A stretch of 64,000 bases of DNA from Kalaharituber pfeilii. Taxonomy: Eukaryota > Ascomycota > Pezizomycetes > Pezizales > Pezizaceae. The DNA lies in NCBI GenBank assembly GCA_015179045.1, contig WHUZ01000007.1, positions 1-64,000 of the forward strand. Reading direction: 5' to 3'. The notes below the pieces were generated by a model. That model worked only from the letters and a program-made list of their open reading frames with translations. It was not told the DNA's origin and ran no database searches. This document shows positions 54,687 to 64,000 of this stretch, piece by piece (position 1 is the first letter of the stretch; the number at the start of each line of letters is the position of its first letter). The position numbers and the translations under genes are program-made.

Positions 54687-55685
54687 TCACGATTCCGGAG
54701 CCCCATCAGTCTTCTTCTCGCTCTCAGTCGGAACAGCTGGAGCAGCTGGAGCTTCCTCCGTAATCTCAAGGTTCTCAGCCTTTTCGGCCTTATCAACCTT
54801 CGAAGCGTCCTTCTTCTCAGCCTCCTTAGCTTTCTTCGCCTCTTCTTTGTCTACGGTTTCCTTAATCCAGTCGTTCAGGCCGAGCCGGTTCCTATATGGT
54901 TGCAATTGGCGTTAATATTGTAATTCCTGCCGTCTAGCAATGGCATTGTGGCATTTACCTTGCTATTTCAATGGCATAGAACTGCATTCGTTGAACTAAA
55001 CAAGAATGGCCTCTGTTAGTACCTTAAGCTTGCTCAATGGGCTGCACAAGTAAGCCTCACCGAATATAGTTGTGGTTTCAGTATACTCTGCCTTCGGGTC
55101 ATTCCTCATCAGAGTTCCAAAGTTGTAATCCTCAACCTATATAACCTCTCAATTCTGCTGAGCAATTCTCAATTGCAGTATTAACAGTGAAATATAACTC
55201 TCACCTTCTTCTCGTATGCCTGCATAAACATCCTCCATCGATCCTTTCCAGCCTTGCTCTTCATCGCCTCCTCATCTATCACCTTGCTAACATCCACATC
55301 TGGAAAGTCTTTCTGAAAGTGCTCATAAATTTCGTTGTCGAGCTTTGTAAGCCTCAATTCGGTACCCTTGACCTTTTCTAGGATATTCCAGTAGGTTTGC
55401 GCATGTAGAACCGCCTTGACTGCGAATTGGCGCTCAATCTGGCTTAAAGGTAAGTATCTCCATCATCAATTCGAGTCCAATACCGACAAATGGGCAATGG
55501 AGCCAGGATTCGCTCAAAAAGTGATGTAACAGTATGGATAAATAGTGGTAATAGTGGTGACGGATATATTTCAAATGACAAAGCTAGGTCCAGATTGGAT
55601 GCGCGGGGAAACAAACACTTACGTCTTGGTGGTTCTGAGCAGTGTTAGGATCAAAGCCCTCTGGAACTCTTGCGACTGTCGCCAT
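54687..55685 (-). CDS. PBDC1 / Ypl225w family protein (eEF1A chaperone family)
   Basis: Five exons: 55,685-55,623, 55,438-55,205, 55,136-55,061, 54,995-54,959 and 54,891-54,687. All joins are GT-AG and in phase, giving 204 residues. The conserved core is very clear: IERQFAVKAVLHAQTYWNIL, LRLTKLDNEIYEHFQKDFP, WRMFMQAYEKKVEDYNFGTL, IFVQRMQFYAIEIARNRLGL and NDWI. A Lys/Glu/Ala-rich tail of about 60 residues follows and is probably disordered. The yeast member Ypl225w assists folding of nascent elongation factor eEF1A; the older name (polysaccharide biosynthesis domain) is not functionally informative. The first intron (184 bp) is longer than others in the window. The fourth coding exon is only 37 nt. 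Confidence 0.9.
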
Positions 55686-56575
55686 TGGGATTACTGTGCC
55701 TGGTTTCGCAGCCCTGGTTTTTGTGAAACAGTAGAAAGGAGTGTACAGTTCAGGTAGGCAGAAAGATAATGTGTCGCCAAAGCTCTGCTTCACTGGGTTG
55801 CAATTGAGAGTTGGTCCCGAAGAGAGTTTGAGTTTTATTTTTAGCTCAACTATGTGTAGCAACGCACGGCGTAGCGCAATGAGAACGGAAGCGAAGTAGA
55901 CAATTCAAGAAGGGTACGGGAAGAGAAGGAGGAAGAGTTGAGGAGTGGGTGAATTGATGAATGGGCAGGCCGAGTACGGATGATTGGATGGGATGGGCAG
56001 GGTGCGCAAAGAAGCTGGAGTGCAGCTGACGGCCGAGACCACCAAATTAAGGACAGATTATCGCTGTCCCTGTACGACGTGGAAGCAAGGGACTGCAAGG
56101 ATCAAGTAAACATTTGTCCTAATCAACTTAGAACCTATGATATCCCACACAATGCAGGTGACTCCAGTGATCTTGGCCGAAGGGCTTGACCCGTCTACCT
56201 ACCGCGTAAATTGTCTCAACGCGGTGCTTACTCTAAGCAGAGTTCGCATTTTGAGTTTGGCATGTGTAAAACATTTAACGGGGATTCAGGTCCCCAGTGC
56301 TCAAGAAATGCAGAAGTAAAGTGCCTATGAATTACATTCTCAGGATAATTTATGCACATTGGTATTTGTGGCGGCACCAAGATGATGTGTACAACAATGA
56401 TATATCACGAAACTTAGAGGATACAGAGAGTAAATGAGCCCGAACCATAAACGCCTAATCCCGCAACCTAGCACCCAATACAAAACAAAGCTAAGAAATC
56501 CAAAATGCAGCTGGTAAGTAGAGTACACAACAATAGATACCAATTCCATGTAAGAGTCCCATTAGAGGGTCCTCC
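55686..56575. other. Spacer between PBDC1 and the WD40 gene
   Basis: This contains the PBDC1 promoter (minus strand) and the 3' flank of the WD40 gene. No additional gene or repeat is seen. Confidence 0.45.
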
Positions 56576-59500
56576 TTATTTTTCGGATTTGCCACTGACA
56601 TTTCTGCTCTTTCCCCCCATAATCTCAAACAATTCCCGCCTTAACCTCTCATTTTCTGTTCTGATTGTCAGCATCTCTTTCCTGAATTCCTCTATCATCG
56701 TTTTCTGTTCCTCAAAACGCTTGGTCATGTCATGGTGCATCGTGCTTATGCTTTCTCGCATCTCTCCTAGCATGCGGTTCATAAACGTTTCCCATGCACT
56801 TGCAGGAATGATGCCCTGCAGTGTGCCTGTTGCCATGCCCTGAGAAGTGCTTTTTGAAGGTAAGTGTGATGGAGCGGATATAGTTTGATTAGCTTCTTTT
56901 CCTATCAGTACTGTTCCACTCGACACCCCTCTTGACGTATTCTTCACCTGATCCCTGAGACTTAAGGAACTTGCTTCATTGGTTGTTGCAGTTAACGTAG
57001 AGCTAATATGGCTCTTATGTGGTGAGAGACCATAATGCTTGAGGGCACTGTCTGCCCTATTACTCCCACTAGTTGCAGGCGTAATTTTCCGGGATTTGTT
57101 AGATCCCCATTGGGACTGAGCAGTCCCAGCTCCAGCAGACAGGCCAGGCCCTGGACCATAATCTTCCTCAGCAGGCAATTTTCTCTTTGAACCCTCAGAA
57201 ACCCTCTTCCAAGCGGGACTAGGTTTATTATCGGAGGATTTGCGTGTCGATGTTGACTCTTCATCCATGCCCTGAATGAGCCAGATGTCTGCATCATTAT
57301 CACTCTCTTCGCTCTGCTCGAGCCGAGACTCGGGTTGGGGCTCTGCGCTGTCCTGATATGGCCTGTGCTGCTGCTCCACTTCACCGCTCTCAATTTTGGG
57401 ATTTTCATCTTCGTTAATGGTATCATCCTTAATTGTGGACTCGTCCAGTAGGAATGTGCTTCTCTCTGATGGCTTAACCTCAGAATTCGAGTCTCCATCT
57501 AAGCCTAGACTTAACGAGCTTGAGTCTCCAACATTGCCGTTGTGCTTCCCAGTTCCGAAGCTCTTCAATATCCCACGCTTTGAGGTGCCCATATACGGCG
57601 CGAAAAGTGCTAACCCCCTAGGTCCACTTCCCTTTTCGCTGTCTCCCCTGATACTTCTGATATCTCTTAACAACTTTCCTGGGTCTGTGACTTTCGTGCT
57701 CGTGACAGTACTGGAAACACTTTTCACTGGTACCATTGCATTTGAGGTAGCGGGCTTAGTGATACCTGTTGGCGCTGACTGACTCGAACCCTTTATGTTT
57801 TCTGTTGAAGAACTCAAGTCGCCGCTTGCTTTTGCAATAGGTGTTGGATCACTGAGTTCTCTGCTGCCAGAATCATCCAGAATATCTTGCCCTACTGAAC
57901 CAGTATCCGTGGTTTCTGGAGTGAGATCATGCTTTTTGCCAGTTGGCTTATCAACCTCCAGGGCAGGGGCCGAAATTGAATTTCGCTGATCCTCCTGTCT
58001 TAATGTATGTTCTTTGGCACCTTCGACTTCATTCACGTTTTCAGATTCCTTTTCAGCAACAGACTTAGCTTTGCTTGGCCCCGTCTTTTTCACCGGTGAA
58101 AACATATTCATGTAACTAGACTTGGATGTTTCAATTAGGTCCTGCCATGGAAGCCTCGGAAGCTCAGGGAGTACTGGCGGCTTCGTGGAAATTCCGTTGA
58201 GAGTTGTTGAAGAATCTCGTTCTGCATTTTCTGTCAGAGATGGCAACGTCTGATTTTGTGACTTTGTTATGAGTACATCAAAAGATGTATTTGCATGTCC
58301 CGCTCCAGAGGATATCGAGTCTGGATATCTTGATGATGGAGACTTGATGCCGGACTTCCACGATGAAGAGACGGAGTTTGGTGCCCCAATTCCGGGCGGC
58401 ATTGCTACTTCTCCAGTTACCCATTCCACGTCCAACACCTTCCCTGCGTCCGCGTCAACAGTTTGTTCACAAACTTTGGTCCCATCGCCGTCAAACACAA
58501 AGCACTTTCCGTGAATTGTTCCTACTGCAACCATCCAACCCTCCTCATTGCCACTCTTGCCTGCATCCTTGGCTGGCCTTACTGAGAGGCAAGTGGCGGG
58601 CGCCCCAACATGCCAGCTGCCCAAGACTTCCTTCTTCTCAAAATCGAGAATGAATAACCTCCCGTCATCACCAATGCTAACCGCGCGGGACCTGAAGCCT
58701 GGTATAAACTCAACGCCTGTAATTCCGGCTCCATCTGAATTGCTTGCATCATGGAGGTGACCGAAAGAATGTATATGCTCACCACCTCCACTTCCTATAT
58801 CTCCCTTCCTCGCCGCAGCCCTTGCTTTATCTCCTCGAATCAACTTATTAGAATCATATGCCGCAACGACTCCATCCGCAAACGCCAGCAAAAAAATATA
58901 CTTGCGGGTCGGATGGAAAGTACAACATAGCACCGGTTTCGATGAGGCCTTTGGCCTGATTTCGACTGTAGTGTTTAATTGCCGATTATGCAGGTGGATT
59001 ACTGATGGGCTCGAAGAACATGATAAGAGAAAATTCGAATCAGAAGAAACACAAAACGACGTCACAGGTGATGGGTGAGCCTTTGCGGCTTCATTCACCC
59101 GGTCCTCTCTCAAGCTATATGTTTGCACACTATTGTGAATATTGTCTGTGAAGAATAGACTCCTCGAGTCGTGGGCATATTGAAGTAGTCTGCAAGCACC
59201 ATCTGCACTTTTCAGCGGATAGGATCGATGCTGGCCCTGTTCAACCTTGTGCAGCACCACAATCTGGGAGTCGGCGACGGCCAGGAAGGAGCCATCTTTA
59301 GATCTCTTTGCTGCTAATATACCTTCCGAGCCAGAGGTGAATACAGTCGCACAGAGTAGCCCATCCCAAACACAGACTTTAGTTGCTGTTGCCAGGAATA
59401 ATTTCCAGTACCGGTCATCCCAGCATATCTTCGCTGAACCGGAAGTTGATTTGTTGGAGGAGCTTTCTGCAGCCTTGGCATTGCGGAGTGAACGTCGCCT

Positions 59501-59631
59501 GGAGGTGGAGAACTGTGGATCTCTGTCCCGGGGTTTGCGTGCTGCGTCAGGGTGAAGGATTAGTCTAAATAAGGTATCAATTATGAAAGTTCTTTAGGGG
59601 AGGAGGCGCCGGACTGACCACTTGAAACCAT
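56576..59631 (-). CDS. WD40-repeat protein with C-terminal coiled coil, NEDD1-like
   Basis: Two exons, 59,631-59,619 and 59,541-56,576, give 992 residues. The 77-bp intron has a GTCAGT donor and an ACTAATC branch site 15 nt before its acceptor. The first coding exon is just 13 nt. Residues ~40-330 are a WD40 propeller: ICWDDRYWKLFLATATKVCV, GILAAKRSKDGSFLAVADSQ, AHPSPVTSFCVSSDSNFLLS, CTFHPTRKYIFLLAFADGVV and GITGVEFIPGFRSRAVSIGD. A long Ser/Pro-rich disordered middle follows. The final ~65 residues form a coiled coil (MHHDMTKRFEEQKTMIEEF, then RTENERLRRELFEIM). This layout, propeller plus C-terminal helix, is that of NEDD1, which recruits gamma-tubulin complexes; the family call rests on architecture and is tentative. 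It is divergent from the polymerase kappa gene. Confidence 0.8.
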
Positions 59632-60376
59632 GATGGTGCGAGTTGGGACTCGATTGTTAGAGCCCTAGAATCTTTGAACTGATTTCTGTCGAGGTGCATG
59701 CGAGAACGGTGGATTATTTCTGCGTGTGATTAGAGGACGGCGCGGGACCCCTGCAGCAATGCCAAGCGTGGCGGTGCGCGACGTCTAGACGGCGCTGCCC
59801 GTCTAGAGTAGACGGGAACCCCCCGTTTTTACGTCTAGAACTTTGAACCACTATAGCACCTCAACGAACACTCGGATTTTATTGTTGAAGATATCTATTG
59901 ATAGCTGAAAGTCTCTACTTTACCGTGATACCATGAGTTCTTCAAGAAATACACAAGAAGCTTTGACAAATGAGAGATTGCTGGAGGCATCACAAACCGC
60001 CCTGCCGAGCCAATTTCTTAGCGTCAGTTTAAAATTTTGCGGAAGGTCTTTTGGGCCGTCTAGACCGCACCCTGGTCAAGTGGCGTTTTCGGCCGTCTAG
60101 ACGGCGTTGCAGAAGGTCTCTATTAACAAGAGCGAGGTAACTGCTCAGACATTGACGGTTTCCGATTTGGGGGCGTTCGTTTAGTTTTGCTGCCAGGATT
60201 GTCGTGAGCTTGGTCCCTGTGGAGCCGATGTAAACAAAGCAGCACGCCAAGTCACGCTTCTCCTGATCTACCACAGCCGCACGTGCATTACGTATCACGA
60301 CGCGTCTCCCCGCAGCACCGACCACGTAAAGTGATTTTCGAACAGTTCCCTCGCCCCAAGATTGCCACATGAAACA
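59632..60376. promoter_or_regulatory. Divergent intergenic region with five CGTCTAGA motifs
   Basis: CGTCTAGA occurs at 59,782, 59,800, 59,832, 60,057 and 60,094. At 60,093-60,104 it is the perfect palindrome CCGTCTAGACGG. A 16-bp string, GTCTAGACGGCG(C/T)TGC, is repeated around 59,784 and 60,096. No gene is recognised here; a minus-strand open frame at 60,029-60,403 is without features. Confidence 0.55.
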
Positions 60377-62658
60377 ATGGCATCGAATAACCAACTTCAT
60401 CAAAGTACGCTAGACAACACAGAGAAGCCAGAAGCCGAGGAAAGGATACATACATCACTTGTGAGCGCTCCCTGTATTTACCTTCAGACACCAATCTAAC
60501 CTTCGCTCCTGTCGTCTAAAGCATCACTCCCTCCTTGGCCCTTCCCTTCAGAAGGCCGGGCAAGACTCTGTGGATCAGAAAAAGGTAGCCGAAGTCATCT
60601 ACAAAGCTTCCGTCGGCAGTAAATTTTTCAAGCATGAGGAAAAACGGGATGAACAACTTAGCAAGAAGATTGAAGCGATCCTGGCCCGGAAAAAGTACCT
60701 AGAGTCTATCGACCTATCGTCAGAGCTGCGCAGGATTGATGAGCGCATTGCACACCTTGATGCGACACGGGATGTTTCGCAATATATTGTGCATGTTGAT
60801 TGTGATGCATTTTTTGCGAGTGTCGAGGAGCTTGATCGGCCAGAGTTGAAGAATGTTCCAATGGCTGTAGGAAAAGGAGTATTAACGACATGTCCGTCGT
60901 GTTTTCCGGTGTATTATACACACGCAGAATGTGACTAACAGATTTTCTCAGGCAATTATAAGGCGCGGGAGTTTGGCTGCCGCAGCGGGATGGCCGGGCA
61001 CATAGCGAAAAGTATGTGAAACGATTTCTCATTTCTTAACTTCTGCAAGATTCTCATACCAGCAGAGCTGTGCCCTCAACTCGTATTCCTCCCTATAAAT
61101 TTTGAGAAATACAACAGAAAAGCTGAGGAGATACGACAAATAATTGCAAAGTGAGTATTCTTGACAAGCCGGACCATGAATTGGAATGTACTCAACGCTC
61201 AAGCAGATATGATCCCCGTTTCGAGGCGGCCTCCGTTGATGAGGCTTATCTCAACGTTACCGACTATTGCAAGGAGCATAACCTCGATCCTGATACAGCG
61301 GTATCAACTTTGCGTGCGGAGGTTCTCGAGCGAACAAAAATCAGTGTGTCTGCAGGCATCGGCCCAAACACCCGAATTGCCAAAATTGCAAGCAATAAAA
61401 ATAAACCCAACGGACAGTTTTTAGTGCCTAACGATCGTGAGACCGTAATGGACTTCATGGCAGATCTATCTGTAAGGAAAATCAATGGAATTGGCAGAGT
61501 ATTTGAGAGGGAATTGGACAGCGTGGGGATTAAGACATGCAAAGATATATACCCTCTCAGGGGAATTCTGACGAACGTAAGCTCCTAGAAACGATGATTA
61601 CATCAACAAGATATCTGATGTTTCAATTTCCCTACAGCTGTTCGGAGAGAAATCTACGGAGTTCTTGATACACTGCTATCTCGGCCTTGGGAGAACAGAA
61701 GTTCACCCTGTAGAAGAATATGAAAGAAAGAGCGTCGGCACTGAGCGAACATTTCCTGATCTCACTGGAGCAGAGAAGCTTCGTAAAAAAATGAGGAATA
61801 CTGCCGAGGACCTTGAAAAGGTTGGCACTGACCTGAACTCACCGCTCCCGTGCACCGAGTAATAAATTGCCTAAATAGGAACTCGAAGAAAAATGCTTGG
61901 CTTTGAGAACATTGGTCCTCAAAATCAAGCTCCACACCTATGGTGTGCATTCCCGCCAACGCGCCCTTCATAGGCCTATCCATTCAGCTGAAGACATTTA
62001 CCAGTACGCATTGCCGCTCCTGACAGCTCTGGAGAATGACTTCAAAGACAAAGGTGGTTTGAAGATACGCTTGATGGGGCTGCGCGGAACGAATCTAGTG
62101 GACAGGAACAAGAAAACCCAAGCATTCTGGGACAAATGGGGGGGGAAGGCAGAGACGGCACAGTGTTCTGGATTGAAGCGTAAGATTGTAGATGACGATG
62201 GGTGGGAGATTTGGCCAGAAGAGGAATTGATGGAAATGGGCCCTGACTCCATCAAGGCCGAATCTCAGATGACTGAGGAGCCGAACGACGAAGAGGGTGC
62301 CAAGGACATAACGCTCGAGATCCTTTCGCAAGGCATCTCTTCTACAGAAAATCTACATTCATCGAAGCAGGGTAATTTGGATCAAGGCTTGGATCCAGAG
62401 CATTCACTAGGCCAGCAAGCCGAACTAGAAATCTGGCAGTGTCCAATTTGCTCCCGATCTGTACCTGCTGACGACAGGCAGTTCAACGAGCATGTTGATT
62501 TTTGCCTGAGCAAACAAGCTATCAAAGACATTGTGAGGGAAACCTCAAGCCCAGAAGATGTATCAGCGCCCCCATCCAAGCGACCGAAGACTATGGAGAA
62601 GAAAAAAAGTACAGGCAAGAACAATACCATTACGTTTATTAAGAGTAATCTACATTAG
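60377..62658 (+). CDS. DNA polymerase kappa (Y-family, DinB-type)
   Basis: Seven exons: 60,377-60,460, 60,522-60,891, 60,952-61,011, 61,066-61,150, 61,207-61,576, 61,638-61,820 and 61,879-62,658. They give 643 residues in a continuous frame. This is a translesion polymerase that copies past damaged bases in the nucleus. Signatures are [20 protein letters not shown] (kappa N-clasp), [18 protein letters not shown] with Asp121, SVDEAYLNV with the Asp211-Glu212 metal ligands, [20 protein letters not shown], a helix-hairpin region around [19 protein letters not shown], and the little-finger start [10 protein letters not shown]. The C-terminus has a UBZ4-type zinc finger, [20 protein letters not shown] then FC (Cys572, Cys575, His589, Cys593), which binds ubiquitinated PCNA, and a basic nuclear-localisation-like tail. 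Exon 2 has two in-frame acceptors 30 nt apart. The sixth intron has an atypical GTTGGC donor. Confidence 0.92.
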
Positions 62659-63008
62659 AAAGGCTCAGATGGCATCATCACATGATCGGAATTTTGGTGT
62701 ATTGTGGCGTTCGGGATGGGTATAACTTTGTATATAACGAGTTCAGGACTGATAGCGAATATCAAATTAGCATTTGAGGACCAGAGCATATTGGACGAAG
62801 AAAATCCACTCAATTGCATTGTTGGATGAACTATCCACTCCGAATATACACAATCCAAGGAAAATTAGCAACAAGGAGTGTCAGAACGTAAAAATAATCG
62901 TATTCACGAGGTGCATTATTATCAATCCCGTCTGTGAATTTTCAATACTCCTCCTGTTGCCAAACCCATGCTATAGAATTTTGCCCTGGTGCAACTACTG
63001 CACTGTGC

Positions 63009-63604
63009 TTATGCTTTTGTTGGGTCCTCGTCGGCTTAGTGATAAGCTTTGTGTCAGTACTATTCTCGGATAACGCAGCTGGCATGGAATCTTACGGTTT
63101 AAGATTCCCTTTTCAATAACTTCCGAAGGCTTTGGCCGATGTGCAAGCTTCTTATCTAGACTATCCTCTAACATACTCCTCTCCAGTTCCTTCTGGTGCG
63201 CTTGGATTGCTGGTGCAACACTCGAACTTGACAGAATGTTTCCTATCACTGAATGTTAGCATAGGAATCTACGCGAGCCATCCCAGAAGCGCATACGCTG
63301 AACCAACTCTTCCTTCACAGGCCGTTTCCCAAGGTGATTTTTCAGTGCATCCCGGGTCATGGACTTTTCCAATTCTAAAATCGAACTTCAGCGGATAGTC
63401 CCAGGAGAGCAGTGTCCATCAAGCCCTACCATGTTGCTTCTGCTGGACGGCAGCAGGAACTCCCGGCGGGGCATGTAAGATGCCTCGCTCCAGAAGTTCT
63501 TTTGGTTCCGGCCTCTTGGCAAGGGCATGCTCTAAAGTATTTGTGCGCTCTCGGATAGGGGAGATGGGTGCTGTGTCGACAAGGCTTTCCTGAGCTTCTG
63601 CCAT
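63009..63604 (-). CDS. RPEL-repeat protein
   Basis: Four exons: 63,604-63,430, 63,374-63,297, 63,242-63,096 and 63,034-63,009. They give 141 residues, all joins GT-AG and in phase. Three RPEL motifs are visible: LEHALAKRPEPKELLERGIL (residues ~25-44), ALKNHLGKRPVKEELVQRNI and SLDKKLAHRPKPSEVIEKGI. RPEL motifs bind G-actin in animal proteins such as MRTF and Phactr; fungal three-RPEL proteins of this size are common but their function is unclear. The second motif is completed only across the exon 2/3 junction, which supports the model. The last exon encodes just PDEDPTKA. The gene is convergent with polymerase kappa, the two stop codons lying 350 bp apart. Confidence 0.85.
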
Positions 63605-64000
63605 TCTGCTACAAGCGAGATTCAGTGCTACTTGGTGCAAAAGATTAGCTGGATGAGTGAATATTGTCAGTCGTTAGAGGTGCGGCTATCTAGCAACTGG
63701 GGCCTGCGAGGGGAGCCACACGCAGATTTATAGCTTCTTGTGCTTCCGAAGGAAGCTGGTCCTGCGCCCAGCCTCCGGACCCAACCACAATAAAAAGCGT
63801 CTGAGCGCAGCACCACTCGTTGAAAGTGTGGGGCAGGAGGGCGGGGTGCGGGCGACGCCCGCGCCAAGAACGTGATCATGAGCAGCAAGCGTAGATCTCA
63901 CGGTCCCAAAGTGCATGTTGTTGATGGACGGAATTCCCTCTGGAGAGGTTCTGTTGTTTCAATGCGAGAAAGGAAGGGCTACCTGGGTGGCCTAAGCATA
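63605..64000. other. Upstream region of the RPEL gene
   Basis: This is probably promoter and leader on the minus strand. Short open frames at 63,667-63,916 have no recognisable features. A GC-rich inverted string, gcgggcgacgcccgc, lies near 63,848. Confidence 0.4.

Noticed and set aside
1..64000. CRISPR array, bacterial operon, secondary-metabolite cluster or giant cargo-carrying transposon (Starship-type)
   Set aside because: The tandem repeats lack spacer structure, the gene content is eukaryotic with introns, no synthase or tailoring enzymes are present, and the only tyrosine recombinase belongs to a reverse-transcriptase element.

Overview
The window looks like a chromosome segment of a filamentous ascomycete (Pezizomycotina). 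The genes have short GT-AG introns of about 50-80 bp, and the proteins are of ascomycete type: a Ste6-like exporter, a three-RPEL protein, a Ral2/Mds3-like Kelch-BTB protein, PBDC1 and DNA polymerase kappa. Repeats carry the C-to-T/G-to-A decay of repeat-induced point mutation (RIP), giving very AT-rich stretches full of TAG/TAA/TGA. I cannot name the species.

Bases 1-28,500 are an accessory, transposon-filled block. It opens with the intact 3' end of a Ty3/Gypsy chromovirus (chromodomain, then an LTR at 430-1020). RIP-decayed nested Ty3/Gypsy relics follow to about 13.8 kb. At 13,862-17,404 lies a large palindromic element with 176-bp terminal inverted repeats and two opposed arms of a ~57-bp satellite. 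Two solo-LTR-like insertions follow (18,293-18,529 and 19,181-20,055, each with a 5-bp target duplication). At 20,982-25,007, on the minus strand, is a largely undecayed tyrosine-recombinase (DIRS-type) retrotransposon with gag, reverse transcriptase/RNase H and recombinase reading frames. Beyond it are a ~0.9-kb AT-only desert, a 26-bp minisatellite and a 649-bp inverted-repeat element.

Bases 28,500-64,000 hold the host genes: a BRCT protein (-), a PPxY membrane protein (+), a Kelch-BTB protein (+), a Ste6-like ABC transporter (-, six exons), PBDC1 (-, five exons), a WD40/coiled-coil NEDD1-like protein (-), DNA polymerase kappa (+, seven exons) and an RPEL protein (-, four exons). The last two are convergent. 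The WD40 gene and the polymerase gene are divergent across a 745-bp spacer carrying five CGTCTAGA motifs. Between 36 and 40 kb lie transposon debris and a possible broken gene with a 105-bp in-frame tandem duplication.

The most unusual object is the DIRS-type element. Its gag and pol frames are the same frame, separated by one TAG in the tobamovirus-type leaky context TAG-CAA-TTA. Its recombinase frame overlaps pol by 217 nt in the -1 frame. Its 27-bp 5' terminus matches, 26 of 27, the terminal inverted repeat of the palindromic element, which may therefore be a non-autonomous partner. All gene structures were inferred by reading splice signals by eye.
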